Origin: Bacteroidales bacterium
Lineage (GTDB): Bacteria; Bacteroidota; Bacteroidia; Bacteroidales; B18-G4
Reading direction: 5' to 3'
Assembly (NCBI GenBank): GCA_018400295.1
Contig: JAGYMZ010000019.1
Span: 1 to 46,203, forward strand
DNA: 46,203 nucleotides
Below, piece by piece: positions 32,440 through 42,110 of this stretch. The position numbers and the translations under genes were made by a program. Positions within the stretch are counted from its first letter, which is position 1. Each line of letters opens with the position of its first letter. Below the pieces are notes generated by a model. That model worked only from the letters and a program-made list of their open reading frames with translations. It was not told the DNA's origin and searched no databases.

Positions 32440-32528
32440 TTGATATTTCTTTTCTTTTTATAAATTTGTGCTTGTGAAGAGATTTTCACACAATATATTT
32501 CCTTTTCTGAATTTATATCGTATATTTG
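32440..32528 (+). promoter_or_regulatory. Promoter region of the OmpA/TPR protein with two -7 boxes and a palindrome
   Basis: TAAATTTG (32461-32468) with a TTG 18 bases upstream, and TATATTTG (32521-32528), both match TAnnTTTG. Between them lies a perfect inverted repeat, TGTGAA-N6-TTCACA (32473-32490). The 32269-32577 gap is strongly A/T-rich and otherwise holds no gene. Confidence 0.5.
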
Positions 32529-32577
32529 TGTATGGGAGATAAAAACTACATTATCAATAATTTAAAAATTTAGAATT

Positions 32578-35079
32578 ATGAAAAAGAATTACCATTCTTT
32601 CATGAAGTTCTTGGCAGTTCTACTGTTGGGGGTTATTCCAATTTTTGCCATCGCTCAGGACACTGAAGACGGCAAATCAGAAAAGTCGGATGCATTTGCA
32701 AGGCATTTATACGGAAATATCAATGCCGGTGTTAGTTTAGGCCATGCCGATATTGCAGAGAATAAATGGATCTCACCTACAGAGTCCTGGAGGTTGGGAT
32801 ATGGTGCCAACCTCGGATGGCAGGTCCTTCCTTTTGCCAGTATCCGTGGACAAATCGCCAATGCCCGTATTTTCGGGGAACAAGACAAGGTTGCCCATTG
32901 GAATTATAAGGACGTATTTTACGATGCGGAAATCCTGGATTATCACCTGGCCGCTACTCTTAGCTTTACGAACCTAATCTTTGGCTACAAGGAGCGGTTC
33001 ATTGATTTTTATGGCATCGTGGGGATCGGACAGGCCAATTTCAAGACCGAGCTTATAAACAAAGCCAACGGCGTTGCCCTGGCCCGGAATGGATATGATG
33101 ATAACAATCAGCTGGGACCCACAGGCGACGGAGATGATGCCGGTATCAACGACCGGACCATGGTCCTGTCGGTCCCGGCCGGGGTTGGATTTGCTTTCCG
33201 TGTTGCCAAACGTTGGGACATTACCCTGGAAAGCCAGTGGAAATGGCTCGATACCGAACGCCTGGACGGAACGGTCGTACCCAGGGACTACCCTGTGAAG
33301 CAAGATATGCATAGCTATACCGCCATGGGTGTTAAATATAAGTTTGCTTTCGGAGGCGGCATCAAGAAAATGGAAAAAGATTTTGATAAGGTAGAGATCA
33401 CCGCTACCCCGGACCCGCTGGAAGTACACGGGGATTCTGTTGAAGTTACGGTAAAGGGGACTATTCCGGAAAAATACTTTGATAAGGATGCTGCCATGTA
33501 TCTTGAACCCAAGATCAAGCACGCCGGTGGTGAAATACCCCTGGAACCTCTGACGCTTAAAGGGGAAGACGTGACCGGGGAAGGCACGATGATCAATTAC
33601 AAAAGCGGGGGAAGCTTCAGCTATACCCAGAAAGTGCCTTATGAGCCGGAAATGAACGTATCGGATCTCGTGGTCGATCCGGTGATCTATGTCGCCAAAG
33701 AGAAAACATACGACTCCAGGGATGAAATTATGGCCCAGGCGAACTATGTTGAGTTGCCACAGCAAAAACTTGCCGATGGGGTCGTTTATACTTCCCGAAA
33801 GGTCATGGATGATGAGATCGTGCTTTATGCCCATCACGGATATGAAAAAGAAACCGTTCATACAAAAAAGGCAAAGATCTTCTTCTTTATCAATCGTTAT
33901 GACCTTAACTGGCGCGTTCCCCTGAATAAAAAAGATGCAACCAAACAAAAACTCCAGGAATTGAAAGACTTCCTTGCCAGGGGCTGGGAAATCAAGGATA
34001 TCCAGATCGATGGCTGGGCTTCACCGGAAGGGGAAGAAACCTTTAATAACGATCTCTCTGAAAATCGTGCCCACACTGCCTATAAATACATGGTACGTGA
34101 GATCAAAAAACTGATGAAGAAAGAATCTTCCAGGCTGGAACTGGAGGATCCCGAAGAAGACATCAACTTCATTGAAAAATGGCACGGACCCGATTGGGAA
34201 GGTTTCCTGGCCAATGTGCAGGAGTCTTCCATCAAAGACAAGAACGCCATACTTAATGTGATCCGGTCTGCCGGACAGGAAAAGCGGGAAGAAGAGATCC
34301 GTAATATGATCCTTATTTATCCCGAATTGGAAGAAAACCTTCTGCCTCCGCTGCGTCGTGCGATCATTACGGTGAATCTGTACGAACCAAAACGCCCGGA
34401 TGAACAGATCAAGGATTATGCAACGCAATATCCTGATTCGCTTGAAGTGGATGAAATGCTCTATGCCGCTACAATGCATGAGGACAATGAAACCAAGGTG
34501 ATGATCTATAAATCCGTCACGGTTCAATTTCCCGACAACTGGCTCGGTTATAATAATGCCGGTGCAATGGAGATTGAATTGGGTAATTTGTCATCTGCAA
34601 ATGACCTGCTCAGCAAAGCCGATGAAATGCAGCCCAATAATGGCATCGTTAAGAACAACCTCGGGGTCCTTGCCTGCCACAGGGGTGAATACGACAAGGC
34701 TGAAATGCTTTTCAGGGAAGCTCAAAAACTGGGTGAAGGCGTGGATTATAACCTTGGTGTTATGGAAATTCTCAATGGTAATTACGGGCGGGCTGTACAG
34801 CTCTTTGGAAATACCAAGTGCAAATACAATGTCGGCCTGGCACAACTGCTGAACGGAGATGAAAGTGCTGCAGAGAACACGTTCAAATGTGCTCCCGGAA
34901 GTGCGGACTCGTATTATATGCTGGCAGTCATCGGCGCAAGGACGAACAATTCATCGCTGATGTACGAATACCTTGGCAAAGCCATTGAAGAAGACCCGGG
35001 AATGAAAAATGTGGTCAGAAACGACAGGGAATTTATTGATTATTATAATGCACCTGATTTTCAAGCCCTGATAAAATAA
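32578..35079 (+). CDS. Outer-membrane OmpA-family protein with C-terminal TPR repeats
   Basis: A protein of 833 residues. Signal peptide 1-26 (ends FAIAQ). A beta-barrel or beta-rich domain of about 35-265 starts HLYGNINAGVSLGHADI and ends YKFAFGGG. Beta-sandwich segments follow to about 440. An OmpA-C-like region follows, with WEIKDIQIDGWASPEGEETFNN and then LSENRA, the peptidoglycan-binding signature. From about 640 to the end come TPR-like helices (NNAGAMEIELGNLSSANDLL, NNLGVLACHRGEYDKAEMLF, DYNLGVMEILNGNYGRAV). It probably links outer membrane to peptidoglycan with a protein-binding arm. This resembles large OmpA-type proteins of Bacteroidota, but no exact family member is recognised. It stands alone with its own promoter region and terminator. 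Confidence 0.82.
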   Translation: MKKNYHSFMKFLAVLLLGVIPIFAIAQDTEDGKSEKSDAFARHLYGNINAGVSLGHADIAENKWISPTESWRLGYGANLGWQVLPFASIRGQIANARIFGEQDKVAHWNYKDVFYDAEILDYHLAATLSFTNLIFGYKERFIDFYGIVGIGQANFKTELINKANGVALARNGYDDNNQLGPTGDGDDAGINDRTMVLSVPAGVGFAFRVAKRWDITLESQWKWLDTERLDGTVVPRDYPVKQDMHSYTAMGVKYKFAFGGGIKKMEKDFDKVEITATPDPLEVHGDSVEVTVKGTIPEKYFDKDAAMYLEPKIKHAGGEIPLEPLTLKGEDVTGEGTMINYKSGGSFSYTQKVPYEPEMNVSDLVVDPVIYVAKEKTYDSRDEIMAQANYVELPQQKLADGVVYTSRKVMDDEIVLYAHHGYEKETVHTKKAKIFFFINRYDLNWRVPLNKKDATKQKLQELKDFLARGWEIKDIQIDGWASPEGEETFNNDLSENRAHTAYKYMVREIKKLMKKESSRLELEDPEEDINFIEKWHGPDWEGFLANVQESSIKDKNAILNVIRSAGQEKREEEIRNMILIYPELEENLLPPLRRAIITVNLYEPKRPDEQIKDYATQYPDSLEVDEMLYAATMHEDNETKVMIYKSVTVQFPDNWLGYNNAGAMEIELGNLSSANDLLSKADEMQPNNGIVKNNLGVLACHRGEYDKAEMLFREAQKLGEGVDYNLGVMEILNGNYGRAVQLFGNTKCKYNVGLAQLLNGDESAAENTFKCAPGSADSYYMLAVIGARTNNSSLMYEYLGKAIEEDPGMKNVVRNDREFIDYYNAPDFQALIK

Positions 35080-35103
35080 TCAGGTAATTCTTCATAATTC
35101 TTC

Positions 35104-35132
35104 GAAAGGCTTTCCACAAAGGGAAGCCTTTC
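35104..35132 (+). terminator. Rho-independent terminator after the OmpA/TPR gene
   Basis: GAAAGGCTTTCC and GGGAAGCCTTTC pair as a 12-base stem with one G-U pair and a 5-base loop. A modest T-rich tail follows (TGCTTTTC). It lies 25 bases after the stop codon. Confidence 0.75.
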
Positions 35133-35273
35133 TGCTTTTCTGAAAGGTATGCCAACACATGGACCGGTGTGTCATGGGTCTTGCCTTGGGTGCGGCGGCT
35201 AAGGCGGATACCGGTCCCTGCTCATTGTGTGCTCTGTGCCGGAAAAGTTAGGGGTGATGTGGCGATCTTATCG

Positions 35274-35281
35274 TACATTTG
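35274..35281 (+). promoter_or_regulatory. -7 box TACATTTG before folK
   Basis: TACATTTG matches TAnnTTTG, 18 bases before the ATG at 35300. It overlaps the upstream TTG codon at 35279, arguing against that codon as start. The sequence 35133-35273 holds nothing recognised. Confidence 0.4.
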
Positions 35282-35299
35282 AACTGCAAACGCTTATTT

Positions 35300-35812
35300 A
35301 TGTATACTGTACATTTATCATTGGGAACGAATCTGGATGATAAGCTGAATAATCTGTTAAAGGCATATCGCAATACCGTTGCGAGGGCAGGCCGGGTTAC
35401 CGGGGGATCTTCGGTATATGAAACGGAACCCTGGGGTTTTGATACGGATAAGCGCTTTTATAACCTCAACCTGATGATCCGCACAGGTTTATCCCCGGAA
35501 GGCCTCTTGTCTGTCCTGCATGATATTGAACAGGAGATGGGCAGAAAAAGAGGTGAAAGACCGTATGTTTCCCGCGTTATCGATATTGATGTCCTGTTTT
35601 ATGAACAATACATCATAGAAACGGAGGACATTACCATTCCCCACCCACGGATCAAAGACCGCAGGTTTGTGCTGGAACCGCTGAATGAAATTGACCCTGC
35701 GTTTATTCATCCGGTGTACCGGTTATCTGTGCGGGAACTTTTAAGAAAATGCCCCGATGCATCGGGCGTTGTTCCAATGATTACCTTTGATGAATTCCTC
35801 AAGTTGATATGA
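35300..35812 (+). CDS. folK: 2-amino-4-hydroxy-6-hydroxymethyldihydropteridine pyrophosphokinase
   Basis: FolK transfers pyrophosphate from ATP to 6-hydroxymethyl-7,8-dihydropterin in folate synthesis. The protein has 170 residues from the ATG. It begins VHLSLGTNLDDK, then SSVYETEPWGF. The HPPK signature follows in RPYVSRVIDIDVLFY, where two Asp bind Mg2+, and then IPHPRIKDRRFVLEPLNEI. The reading frame can be extended to a TTG at 35279 but the family N-terminus and the -7 box fit the ATG. It overlaps the kinase gene by four bases (ATGA), so the two are coupled, an arrangement common in Bacteroidota. Confidence 0.94.
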   Translation: MYTVHLSLGTNLDDKLNNLLKAYRNTVARAGRVTGGSSVYETEPWGFDTDKRFYNLNLMIRTGLSPEGLLSVLHDIEQEMGRKRGERPYVSRVIDIDVLFYEQYIIETEDITIPHPRIKDRRFVLEPLNEIDPAFIHPVYRLSVRELLRKCPDASGVVPMITFDEFLKLI

Positions 35813-36432
35813 ACCATCAATACATTTCCATAGAAGGCAATATTGGTGCAGGCAAGACCACCCTTGCTGAAAGACTGGCCCGGGAGTTCAATACCATGCT
35901 GTTGACCGAACGTTTTGAAGATAATTCATTCCTGCCCAAATTTTACAAAGACCCGGAAAGCTATGCTTTTGCTTTGGAGTTGTCATTTCTGGCAGACCGG
36001 TATCAGCAAATACGTGAGCATGTGGCCAACCGGAACCTGTTTCATTCATGCGTGGTATCGGATTATTTTTTCGACAAATCCGGGATTTTTGCCGGCGTTA
36101 ATTTGAAAGATCCGGAAAGGCGTTTATACAGGCAATTATTTGATATTATCCGTCAAAACCTGCCCGAACCCGACCTCATTGTCTATCTCCACGCAAGCCC
36201 GGAAATATTGTTAAATAGGATCCGGGAACGCGGGCGGGGTTATGAAAAGCACATACCGGCCGGGTATTTGATATCCCTGCAGGAAATGTACGTTGAATAT
36301 TTCCGTCAAAAAGACAGGCAGCGGGTGCTCTGGATCGATATTGAGAAGAAAGATCCCCTGCACCCCGATCATTACGGGAACCTGATCAATCTCCTGGAAA
36401 AAGGCCTGCCCCCCGGGATACATTATTTCTGA
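35809..36432 (+). CDS. Deoxynucleoside kinase (deoxyadenosine/deoxyguanosine kinase family)
   Basis: A nucleoside salvage kinase of 207 residues that phosphorylates deoxynucleosides with ATP. P-loop GNIGAGKTTLAERLA at the N-terminus, the ERFEDNSFLPKFY motif (substrate-binding Glu) and the DYFFDKS segment (matching the DRS-like motif of dNKs) are visible. The LID region with Arg-rich RIRERGRGYEK completes the fold. Specificity among dA, dG and dC cannot be assigned. It begins within the last bases of folK. It ends 125 bases before sppA. Confidence 0.9.
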   Translation: MNHQYISIEGNIGAGKTTLAERLAREFNTMLLTERFEDNSFLPKFYKDPESYAFALELSFLADRYQQIREHVANRNLFHSCVVSDYFFDKSGIFAGVNLKDPERRLYRQLFDIIRQNLPEPDLIVYLHASPEILLNRIRERGRGYEKHIPAGYLISLQEMYVEYFRQKDRQRVLWIDIEKKDPLHPDHYGNLINLLEKGLPPGIHYF

Positions 36433-36522
36433 TCCATCTTTGATCTTCACCCTTCCCCGCCCCATCATTTCTGTACAAACGGATCAACCTGCATTTAAGG
36501 TGCATTTTTACATTAAATTTGT

Positions 36523-36530
36523 TAGCTTTG
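36523..36530 (+). promoter_or_regulatory. -7 box TAGCTTTG before sppA
   Basis: TAGCTTTG matches TAnnTTTG, 27 bases before the ATG at 36558. It lies within the in-frame upstream extension, so it supports the shorter protein start. Confidence 0.45.
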
Positions 36531-36557
36531 TATATATCCACCAAAAAACATTGCATC

Positions 36558-38333
36558 ATGAAACAGTTTTTTAAGTTTATGTTCGCATCCATGTTGGGGA
36601 CATTCCTGACATTGATCGTTGTCTTTTTTATCCTGATGGGAATTTTGACTTCTGTGATATCCATGGCTGAAAGGCAGAAAGTAACCGTATCCGAAAATAC
36701 GGTCCTGCATATTTCACTGGATCACCCCATTGCAGACCGTACACCCAAAGACCCGTTCGGGTTTTATGATATGGCTTCCCAATCCTTTAAAAAACAAATT
36801 GGATTGAACGACATACTTGCCAATATCGAAAAAGCTGGCAGGGATGATAAGATCCGGGGCATTTACCTCGATATCGGCATGATCCCGGCCGGGATAGCCA
36901 CCATTGAAGAAATACGGCAGGCATTGATCGCGTTTAAAGAGGGATCCGGTAAATGGGTCCTTTGTTATGGGAACGGCTATACGCAATCTGCCTATTACCT
37001 GGGAACGGTTGCGGATCAGATATACCTGCATCCGGAAGGTTTTTTGGAATTCAAAGGCATCAATCTTGAAACTGCCTTTATTAAAGGCACATTGGAGAAA
37101 CTGGATGTGGAACCGCAGGTAATCCGGTATGGCGAATACAAGGGCGCTGTTGAGCCATTCATCAGGGATGACCTCAGTGAAGCCAACCGTGAACAGCTTA
37201 CTGCACTGGCAACGTCGGTCTGGAATACGATGGTAAACAACATGGCCTCGTCCAGGAATATCGATCCGGATATCCTGAATGCGATCGCTGATGAAATTGG
37301 CGTATGGGATCCTGATAATGCCCTGGAGCATCGTTTTGTAGATAAGCTGGCATACAAGGATGAGGTCCATGCGGAGTTAAGGCTTAAGCTCGGACTGGAG
37401 GAAGATGAGGACATCAATAGCATGCCGATCGCGAAATATACCAATGCGCCGGATCCGGTGGAACGGGAATTCACACGTGACCGTATAGCGGTGATTTATG
37501 CTTCCGGTACCATCATGCAGGGAGAAGGAGGCGGAGAGGTAATCGGCGCAAAGACCCTTTCCAAGGCGATCCGCGATGCCAGGAAGGATGAAAAAGTAAA
37601 AGCGATCGTGATGCGTGTGAATTCCCCCGGCGGGGATGCCCTGGCTTCCGATGTCATCCTGAGGGAAGTCCTGCTGGCCCGGAATCAGAAACCTTTTATC
37701 GTTTCTATGGGTGATCTTGCTGCTTCGGGAGGATACTGGATCTCCTGCGGTGCGGACCACATCGTGGCCGATCCGAACACCCTGACCGGATCCATCGGGG
37801 TTTTTGCCATGATCCCCAATATGCAAGGGCTTTTCAATGAAAAACTGGGTATAACCTTTGATCATGTACAGACCAATGCAAACTCGGATTTTATTTCCAT
37901 AACCAAGCCATTGCCGGATTATCAGGAAAAGATCCTGGAACAGGTTATTGATGAAGTATATCAGGAATTCCTGGAACGGGTATCCAACGGCCGGCAAATG
38001 ACTACTGCCGGGGTGGATGAAATAGCGCAGGGACGTGTTTGGTCTGGTGTGGATGCCAAAGGGATTGGGTTGGTGGATGCACTCGGATCGTTGAGCGATG
38101 CGATCGATGTGGCTGCACAAATGGCTGAGCTGGAAAATTTCCGCCTGCGGGAGTTACCGGAACAGAAAAATCCCTTAGAACAACTTTTTGAAGAGGTTAT
38201 GGGTGGCAGTCGTGTGGAAACTGCCCTGAAAAATGAACTTGGGGAATACTACAGGTATTATGAATACATCAATTTCATCCGTGACCACCAGGGTGTTCAG
38301 GCACGCATGCCTTTTACGGTAAGGATCTATTAA
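36558..38333 (+). CDS. sppA: Signal peptide peptidase SppA, 67-kDa type
   Basis: An inner-membrane serine protease of 591 residues that digests cleaved signal peptides. One N-terminal anchor (about 5-33) is followed by two tandem ClpP-like domains. The catalytic Lys195 is in RYGEYKGAVEPF and the nucleophile Ser390 in GDLAASGGYWIS, as in the E. coli Lys/Ser dyad. The second domain also has VNSPGGDALASD. The frame is open from 36519, but the Met at 36558 starts the typical membrane anchor. A bidirectional terminator follows before nifJ. Confidence 0.95.
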   Translation: MKQFFKFMFASMLGTFLTLIVVFFILMGILTSVISMAERQKVTVSENTVLHISLDHPIADRTPKDPFGFYDMASQSFKKQIGLNDILANIEKAGRDDKIRGIYLDIGMIPAGIATIEEIRQALIAFKEGSGKWVLCYGNGYTQSAYYLGTVADQIYLHPEGFLEFKGINLETAFIKGTLEKLDVEPQVIRYGEYKGAVEPFIRDDLSEANREQLTALATSVWNTMVNNMASSRNIDPDILNAIADEIGVWDPDNALEHRFVDKLAYKDEVHAELRLKLGLEEDEDINSMPIAKYTNAPDPVEREFTRDRIAVIYASGTIMQGEGGGEVIGAKTLSKAIRDARKDEKVKAIVMRVNSPGGDALASDVILREVLLARNQKPFIVSMGDLAASGGYWISCGADHIVADPNTLTGSIGVFAMIPNMQGLFNEKLGITFDHVQTNANSDFISITKPLPDYQEKILEQVIDEVYQEFLERVSNGRQMTTAGVDEIAQGRVWSGVDAKGIGLVDALGSLSDAIDVAAQMAELENFRLRELPEQKNPLEQLFEEVMGGSRVETALKNELGEYYRYYEYINFIRDHQGVQARMPFTVRIY

Positions 38334-38374
38334 AAAAAGGGGCGGTTCCTTCAAAGAACCCGGCCCCCTTTTTT
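38332..38374. terminator. Bidirectional terminator between sppA and nifJ
   Basis: A-rich sequence then GGGGC-GGTTC pairs with GAACC-CGGCCCC (slight bulge) around a 7-base loop, followed by six T. The A-run on the left and T-run on the right let it work for both converging genes. Confidence 0.88.
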
Positions 38375-38375
38375 A

Positions 38376-41300
38376 TCAGTATTTCATTTCCGTCAGACGC
38401 TTGTAATTGTTGTACCTCCATTTGGCATTCTTTTCTGCCAGGACAACCAGTTTTTCTGCTTCTGAAGGGAATGCTTTTTTCAGGGAAGAATAGCGTACCT
38501 CACCGTTCAGGAAGTCTTGGAACTTATCCCAATCCGGCTCCTTGGAATCCAGTACGAAAGGATTTTTCCCCTCTTCCTCAAGCAGCGGATTGAACCGGTA
38601 AAGTTGCCAGTAACCGGATTCCACGGCGATCTTTTCCTCAAGTTGCGATTTGCCCATTCCTGCCCGTAATCCATGATTGATGCAGGGTGAGTAGGCGATG
38701 ATGATGGAAGGGCCCGGATAGGCTTCGGCTTCTTTGATCGCCTTGAAAAATTGCGACTGGCTGGCGCCCATGGCCACCTGTGCAATATAAACATAGCCAT
38801 AGGTCATGGCCATCATGCCCAGGTCTTTCTTTCTGATCTTCTTGCCGGAAGCTGCGAACTTAGCGACCGCACCAACCGGAGTGGCTTTGGATGCCTGGCC
38901 TCCTGTATTTGAATAGACCTCGGTATCCAGGACCAGGATGTTTACATCCTCACCCATAGCGATCACATGGTCCAGGCCACCGTAGCCAATATCATATGCC
39001 CATCCGTCACCTCCGATGATCCAGAAGGATTTCTTGATGAGGTATTGCTTCAAATCAAGGATCTCTTTGGATGTCGCGGTATCCATTTTTTCAAGAAGGG
39101 GCACCAGTTTTTTTGTGGCTTCTTTGGATCTTGCTGCGTCATCCATGCCTTCTAACCATTCCTGAACCACTTCTTTGCCCCGGTCGTCCATTTCGCCGTT
39201 AAGATCTTTCAGCTTACCGGCAATGCGGTGGCGCAGCTTCTTCACACCAACGGCCATACCGAAACCGTATTCGGCATTATCCTCGAAAAGGGAGTTGGCC
39301 CAGGCGGGCCCGTGTCCCGATTCTTTATGCGGACAATATGGGGTGGAGGGGGCCGAACCTCCGTAAATGGAAGAACAACCGGTTGCATTGGCGATCATCA
39401 TGCGTTCGCCAAAGAGCTGTGTAATGACCTTGACATAAGGTGTTTCGCCACATCCTGCACAGGCGCCCGAAAATTCAAACAATGACTGTGCAAACTGGCT
39501 GTTCTTGATGGTTTTTTCTTTGGGTACAAGATGTTCCTTGTACCCGACTTTTTCGTCCATGTATGTCCAGCGGCCTGCTTCTTCCATCTGTGAATCCAGC
39601 GGCTTCATGACCAGGGCTTTTTCTTTTGCCGGGCACACTTCCACACAGTTTTCACATCCGGTACAATCCAGGGGACTTACCTGCAGGCGGTAATGGTATC
39701 CTTTGAGGTCCTTTCCTGTGGCGTTTATGGTCGCCGTGCCTTCAGGGGCATTTTTCTTTTCTTTGTCGTCGAGCAGGAACGGCCGTATACAGGCATGTGG
39801 GCAAACAAAGGCACATTGATTGCACTGGATGCAGTTTTCCGGGATCCATTCCGGTACATTCACGGCTATTCCTCTTTTTTCGTAAGCCGTCGTTCCGGCA
39901 GGGAAGGTACCGTCTTCGCGGTCAACAAAAGCACTGACCGGCAGGTCATCCCCCTTGAGGTGATTTATGGGATCGGCAACGTTCCTGATAAAGTCCGGCA
40001 CGTCCCGTTCTTTTTCCTCATCCATGGGATCTATTTTCGCCCATGATTCAGGTACCTTGATCTCAGTTAGTTCACCACCACGGTCTACCGCTTCCTTATT
40101 CATGTTCACGATCTCTTCTCCCTTTTTGCCGAAGCTTTTTACGATGGCGTTCTTCATTTCATCCACAGCTTCTTCGTAAGGGATCACGCCGGATATTTTA
40201 AAGAATGCGGATTGCATTATGGTGTTTGTGCGTGAACCCAGTCCGATCTCTACGGCAATTTTGGTTGCATTGATGATGTAAAATCGGATATCGTTTTCGG
40301 CCATGAAGCGTTTCATGGAAACAGGCAGGCGGTTTTTTGTTTCTTCTTCGTCCCATATGCTGTTTAGCAGGAATGTACCGCCTTTTTTCATGCCTTTGAG
40401 CATATCGTATTTCCCAATATAGGAAGGAACGTGGCATGCAATAAAGTCAGGTGTATTGATAAGATAGGTGGAACGTATGGGGGTGTCTCCGAAACGGAGG
40501 TGGGATATTGTGATGCCCCCGGATTTTTTGGAATCGTAAGAAAAATATGCCTGAACAAATTTGTCGGTGCTTTCACCGATGATCTTGATGGAATTTTTGT
40601 TTGCTCCAACAGTTCCATCAGAGCCGAGTCCGTAAAATTTAGCCGAGAAGGTCCCTTTTGCGGATGTGTCGACTTCCGGGAGCAGGGGCAGGGATGAGTA
40701 CTTGACATCATCCACGATGCCGACAGTAAACCTGTTTTTGGGTTCCGGGAGGCTCAGGTTTTTAAATACCGACATGATCATGGCGGGTGTGGTGTCCTTG
40801 GAACTCAGTCCATATCTTCCGCCAACGATGAGCGGAGCATCCGCTTTCTTATAGAAAAGGTCCCGGATATCCAAATACAATGGTTCTCCATTGGCGCCCG
40901 GTTCCTTGGTGCGGTCGAGGACGGCAATGCGTTTTACGGAATCCGGCAGTACGTTCAGGAAATATTTTTCAGAGAAGGGACGATAGAGGTGTACACTGAT
41001 CATACCCACTTTTTCGCCTTTTTCTACCAAATAGTCTATGGTTTCCTTGATGGTATCGGTCACAGAACCCATGGCAATAATGATGTTTTCTGCGTCCGGA
41101 GCACCGGAATATGTAAAGGGATGGTATTCCCGTCCTGTACGTTTGCTGATTTCCTGCATGTATCCTTCTACAATGTCCGGTATGGGGTCATAAAAGCGGT
41201 CGGCCGATTCCCTGGCCTGGAAGAATATGTCCGGGTTCTGGGCCGTTCCCCGTGTGACCGGATGTTCCGGGTTCAGGGCGCGTGTGCGGAAGTCTTTCAA

Positions 41301-41903
41301 TGCCTGGTGATCGATCAGGTCACGCATGTCATCGTTATCAAAGTATTCGATTTTCTGTATTTCATGGGAGCTCCGGAAACCATCAAAGAAATGCAGGAAG
41401 GGGATCCTTGATTTTATGGAAGCCAGGTGGGCAATTCCGCCCAGGTCCATGATCTCCTGAATGCTTCCGGAAGCCATGATTGCATAGCCGGTTTGACGTG
41501 TGGCCATGACATCGCTGTGATCGCCAAAAATGGAAAGGGCATGGGCTGCTACCGACCGGGCGCTGACGTGAAATACACCGGGGAGCAATTCACCGGATAT
41601 CTTGTACATATTCGGGATCATGAGCAATAAACCCTGTGATGCGGTGAACGTGGAGGTAAGTGCCCCGGCCTGGAGAGATCCGTGCATGGCGCCGGCAGCA
41701 CCGGCTTCTGATTGCATTTCTTCTACTTTTACGGTTTCACCAAATATGTTTTCCCTGCCATTTGCTGCCCATTCATCAATGTATTCAGCCATTGTGGAGG
41801 AAGGTGTGATCGGGTAAATACACGCTACTTCACTAAAAATATATGCCACGTGCGATGCGGCCATATTTCCATCGCATGTCATGAATTTTTTCTTACTTGC
41901 CAT
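38376..41903 (-). CDS. nifJ: Pyruvate:ferredoxin (flavodoxin) oxidoreductase
   Basis: This single-chain enzyme of 1175 residues splits pyruvate with CoA into acetyl-CoA and CO2, reducing ferredoxin. The N-terminal domain begins DGNMAASHVAYIFSEVACIYPITPSS. A gamma-type domain follows. Two [4Fe-4S] clusters are seen in CIQCNQCAFVCPHACIRP and CTGCENCVEVCP. The third cluster and thiamine diphosphate domain are in GACAGCGETPYVK, NATGCSSIYGG and GGDGWAYDIGYGGLDH. All domains are complete and in normal order. The gene is divergent from the dihydroorotate-dehydrogenase-like gene. A near-match to the -7 box, TAATTTCG on the minus strand (41954-41947), is the only promoter hint. It is a central fermentative or anaerobic enzyme. 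Confidence 0.97.
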   Translation of the reverse strand: MASKKKFMTCDGNMAASHVAYIFSEVACIYPITPSSTMAEYIDEWAANGRENIFGETVKVEEMQSEAGAAGAMHGSLQAGALTSTFTASQGLLLMIPNMYKISGELLPGVFHVSARSVAAHALSIFGDHSDVMATRQTGYAIMASGSIQEIMDLGGIAHLASIKSRIPFLHFFDGFRSSHEIQKIEYFDNDDMRDLIDHQALKDFRTRALNPEHPVTRGTAQNPDIFFQARESADRFYDPIPDIVEGYMQEISKRTGREYHPFTYSGAPDAENIIIAMGSVTDTIKETIDYLVEKGEKVGMISVHLYRPFSEKYFLNVLPDSVKRIAVLDRTKEPGANGEPLYLDIRDLFYKKADAPLIVGGRYGLSSKDTTPAMIMSVFKNLSLPEPKNRFTVGIVDDVKYSSLPLLPEVDTSAKGTFSAKFYGLGSDGTVGANKNSIKIIGESTDKFVQAYFSYDSKKSGGITISHLRFGDTPIRSTYLINTPDFIACHVPSYIGKYDMLKGMKKGGTFLLNSIWDEEETKNRLPVSMKRFMAENDIRFYIINATKIAVEIGLGSRTNTIMQSAFFKISGVIPYEEAVDEMKNAIVKSFGKKGEEIVNMNKEAVDRGGELTEIKVPESWAKIDPMDEEKERDVPDFIRNVADPINHLKGDDLPVSAFVDREDGTFPAGTTAYEKRGIAVNVPEWIPENCIQCNQCAFVCPHACIRPFLLDDKEKKNAPEGTATINATGKDLKGYHYRLQVSPLDCTGCENCVEVCPAKEKALVMKPLDSQMEEAGRWTYMDEKVGYKEHLVPKEKTIKNSQFAQSLFEFSGACAGCGETPYVKVITQLFGERMMIANATGCSSIYGGSAPSTPYCPHKESGHGPAWANSLFEDNAEYGFGMAVGVKKLRHRIAGKLKDLNGEMDDRGKEVVQEWLEGMDDAARSKEATKKLVPLLEKMDTATSKEILDLKQYLIKKSFWIIGGDGWAYDIGYGGLDHVIAMGEDVNILVLDTEVYSNTGGQASKATPVGAVAKFAASGKKIRKKDLGMMAMTYGYVYIAQVAMGASQSQFFKAIKEAEAYPGPSIIIAYSPCINHGLRAGMGKSQLEEKIAVESGYWQLYRFNPLLEEEGKNPFVLDSKEPDWDKFQDFLNGEVRYSSLKKAFPSEAEKLVVLAEKNAKWRYNNYKRLTEMKY

Positions 41904-42029
41904 ATGTCTTGAAATTTAGGACTTTATATGTTGAATATTTCAGGCACGAAATTACTAAATTATATGAAGCCTGGATTCGATTTTCAGGCAAATTCAGTTC
42001 CCAATCCCTTTATTTATAATGAATTTAGA

Positions 42030-42062
42030 TTGTTAAAACAGATGGTAATTTTTTTATATTTG
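42030..42062 (+). promoter_or_regulatory. Promoter TTG-N22-TATATTTG before the DHODH-like gene
   Basis: TTG at 42030-42032 and TATATTTG at 42055-42062 are 22 bases apart. A second box, TAAATTTG at 42080-42087, is closer to the ATG at 42111. The 41904-42110 gap is A/T-rich and divergent with nifJ. Confidence 0.5.
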
Positions 42063-42110
42063 TCTGATCGAAAAGACAATAAATTTGTTAAATAAATAAA
42101 ACAATAGCGT

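Noticed and set aside
35155..35220. Inverted GGACCGGT ... ACCGGTCC around position 35160-35218
   Set aside because: The core ACCGGT is itself palindromic, so the pairing is expected by chance, and the 40-base loop has no T-run after it.
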